DNA from: Pseudomonadota bacterium
Lineage (GTDB): Bacteria > Pseudomonadota > Alphaproteobacteria > Sphingomonadales > Sphingomonadaceae
DNA: 5,259 nt
Direction: 5' to 3'
NCBI GenBank assembly: GCA_023424275.1
Contig: JAFAED010000035.1
Coordinates: 1-5,259, forward strand
The notes beneath the pieces are model-generated. The model did no database searches. It worked only from the letters and a program-made list of their open reading frames with translations, and was not told where the DNA came from. Both the position numbers and the translations under genes were made by a program. Within the stretch, counting starts at the first letter, position 1. Every line of letters begins with the position of its first letter. Shown here piece after piece: positions 4,941-5,259 of this stretch.

Positions 4941-5259
4941 TCAGGCAGCTTCGATTTCGTCGAGCAGCCAGTTCGGGTCGCTGCTGCCGATCGCGCGGCG
5001 GAAGCTCCACAAATCATCGGTCTGTGCCGCGTCGCTCATCGATCCGGCGATCAGCTTGCCGTCGGCATCGCGCGTAACGGCGCTGATATCGGCCTGGTAA
5101 CGCACCGTGATGCGCGCTTCGGTCCGGCCCACATCGACGGCGGTAATCTTGGCCGAATCGATGCCGATCAGCCGGTTATCGAGCTTTTCGCCGCGGGCTT
5201 CGCGCGCCTCGATCGCATCGACAAAGGCTTGGTAGCTGTCGTCGTCGCACAGGTCGCGC
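4941..5259 (-). CDS. Tim44/TimA-family adaptor protein, C-terminal part
   Basis: The last 105 residues of a gene entering from the right edge are visible. They include YQAFVDAIEAREARGEKLDN, RLIGIDSAKITAV, RTEARITVRYQADISA and the end DLWSFRRAIGSSDPNWLLDE. This is the C-terminal Tim44-like fold: a helix, then a curved sheet, ending in the family's W-x-F-x-R and DPNW-x-L signatures. In mitochondria Tim44 anchors Hsp70 to the import channel. Bacterial TimA-like proteins are membrane-linked adaptors whose partners are poorly known. The N-terminal membrane segment expected for the family lies outside the window. The stop is TGA at 4943-4941 and the next gene on the strand, mltA, starts 16 bases later. 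TimA-MltA-Smr in this order is, as I recall, frequent in sphingomonads, which supports both the calls and an operon. Confidence 0.9.
   Translation of the reverse strand, partial: RDLCDDDSYQAFVDAIEAREARGEKLDNRLIGIDSAKITAVDVGRTEARITVRYQADISAVTRDADGKLIAGSMSDAAQTDDLWSFRRAIGSSDPNWLLDEIEAA

Noticed and set aside
3413..5077. Open frame of 554 codons on the plus strand
   Set aside because: It is antisense to mltA, whose signal peptide, lipobox and catalytic motifs are intact on the other strand. The translation is low-complexity Arg/Gly/Ala with no family resemblance.

Overview
The window looks like ordinary chromosome of a GC-rich alphaproteobacterium, most likely a sphingomonad (Sphingopyxis-like). 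This is inferred from the strong G/C third-position codon bias, the Tim44-like adaptor / MltA / Smr gene order and the character of the proteins; no rRNA or other marker is present. It holds seven protein genes (two cut by the window ends), no RNA gene that I can recognise, no CRISPR array and no transposase.

Left part (1-1621), all genes on the minus strand. From right to left: a small cytosolic cupin (COG3837-like), an exported cupin with its own credible promoter, a 430-base gene-free stretch rich in inverted repeats, and the first 27 codons of an NmrA/SDR-type NAD(P)-binding protein. A 14-base tandem and palindromic repeat (CCTAGGG core) separates the two cupins and supplies the stop codon of the cytosolic one.

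Middle (1622-3015). dapE (N-succinyl-diaminopimelate desuccinylase, lysine and peptidoglycan precursor synthesis) runs on the plus strand, divergent from the cytosolic cupin and convergent with smr. Between the dapE and smr stops lies a compact element of about 139 bp: perfect 21-bp inverted terminal arms built on an 8-base repeat (ACACAAAG) enclose four consecutive small hairpins. It is the most distinctive structure in the window.

Right part (3016-5259), minus strand. A tight cluster runs timA (Tim44-like adaptor, C-terminal part only), mltA (lytic transglycosylase lipoprotein), smr (Smr-domain protein). Gaps are 16 bases and 1 base, so one transcript with translational coupling is likely. 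The functional theme of dapE plus mltA is the cell wall, but they are transcribed towards each other and need not be co-regulated.

I see no convincing undescribed multi-gene system. The points worth a second look are non-coding: the hairpin-filled element at 2876-3014, the CCTAGGG array at 1113-1148, and the inverted repeats upstream of the NmrA-like gene.
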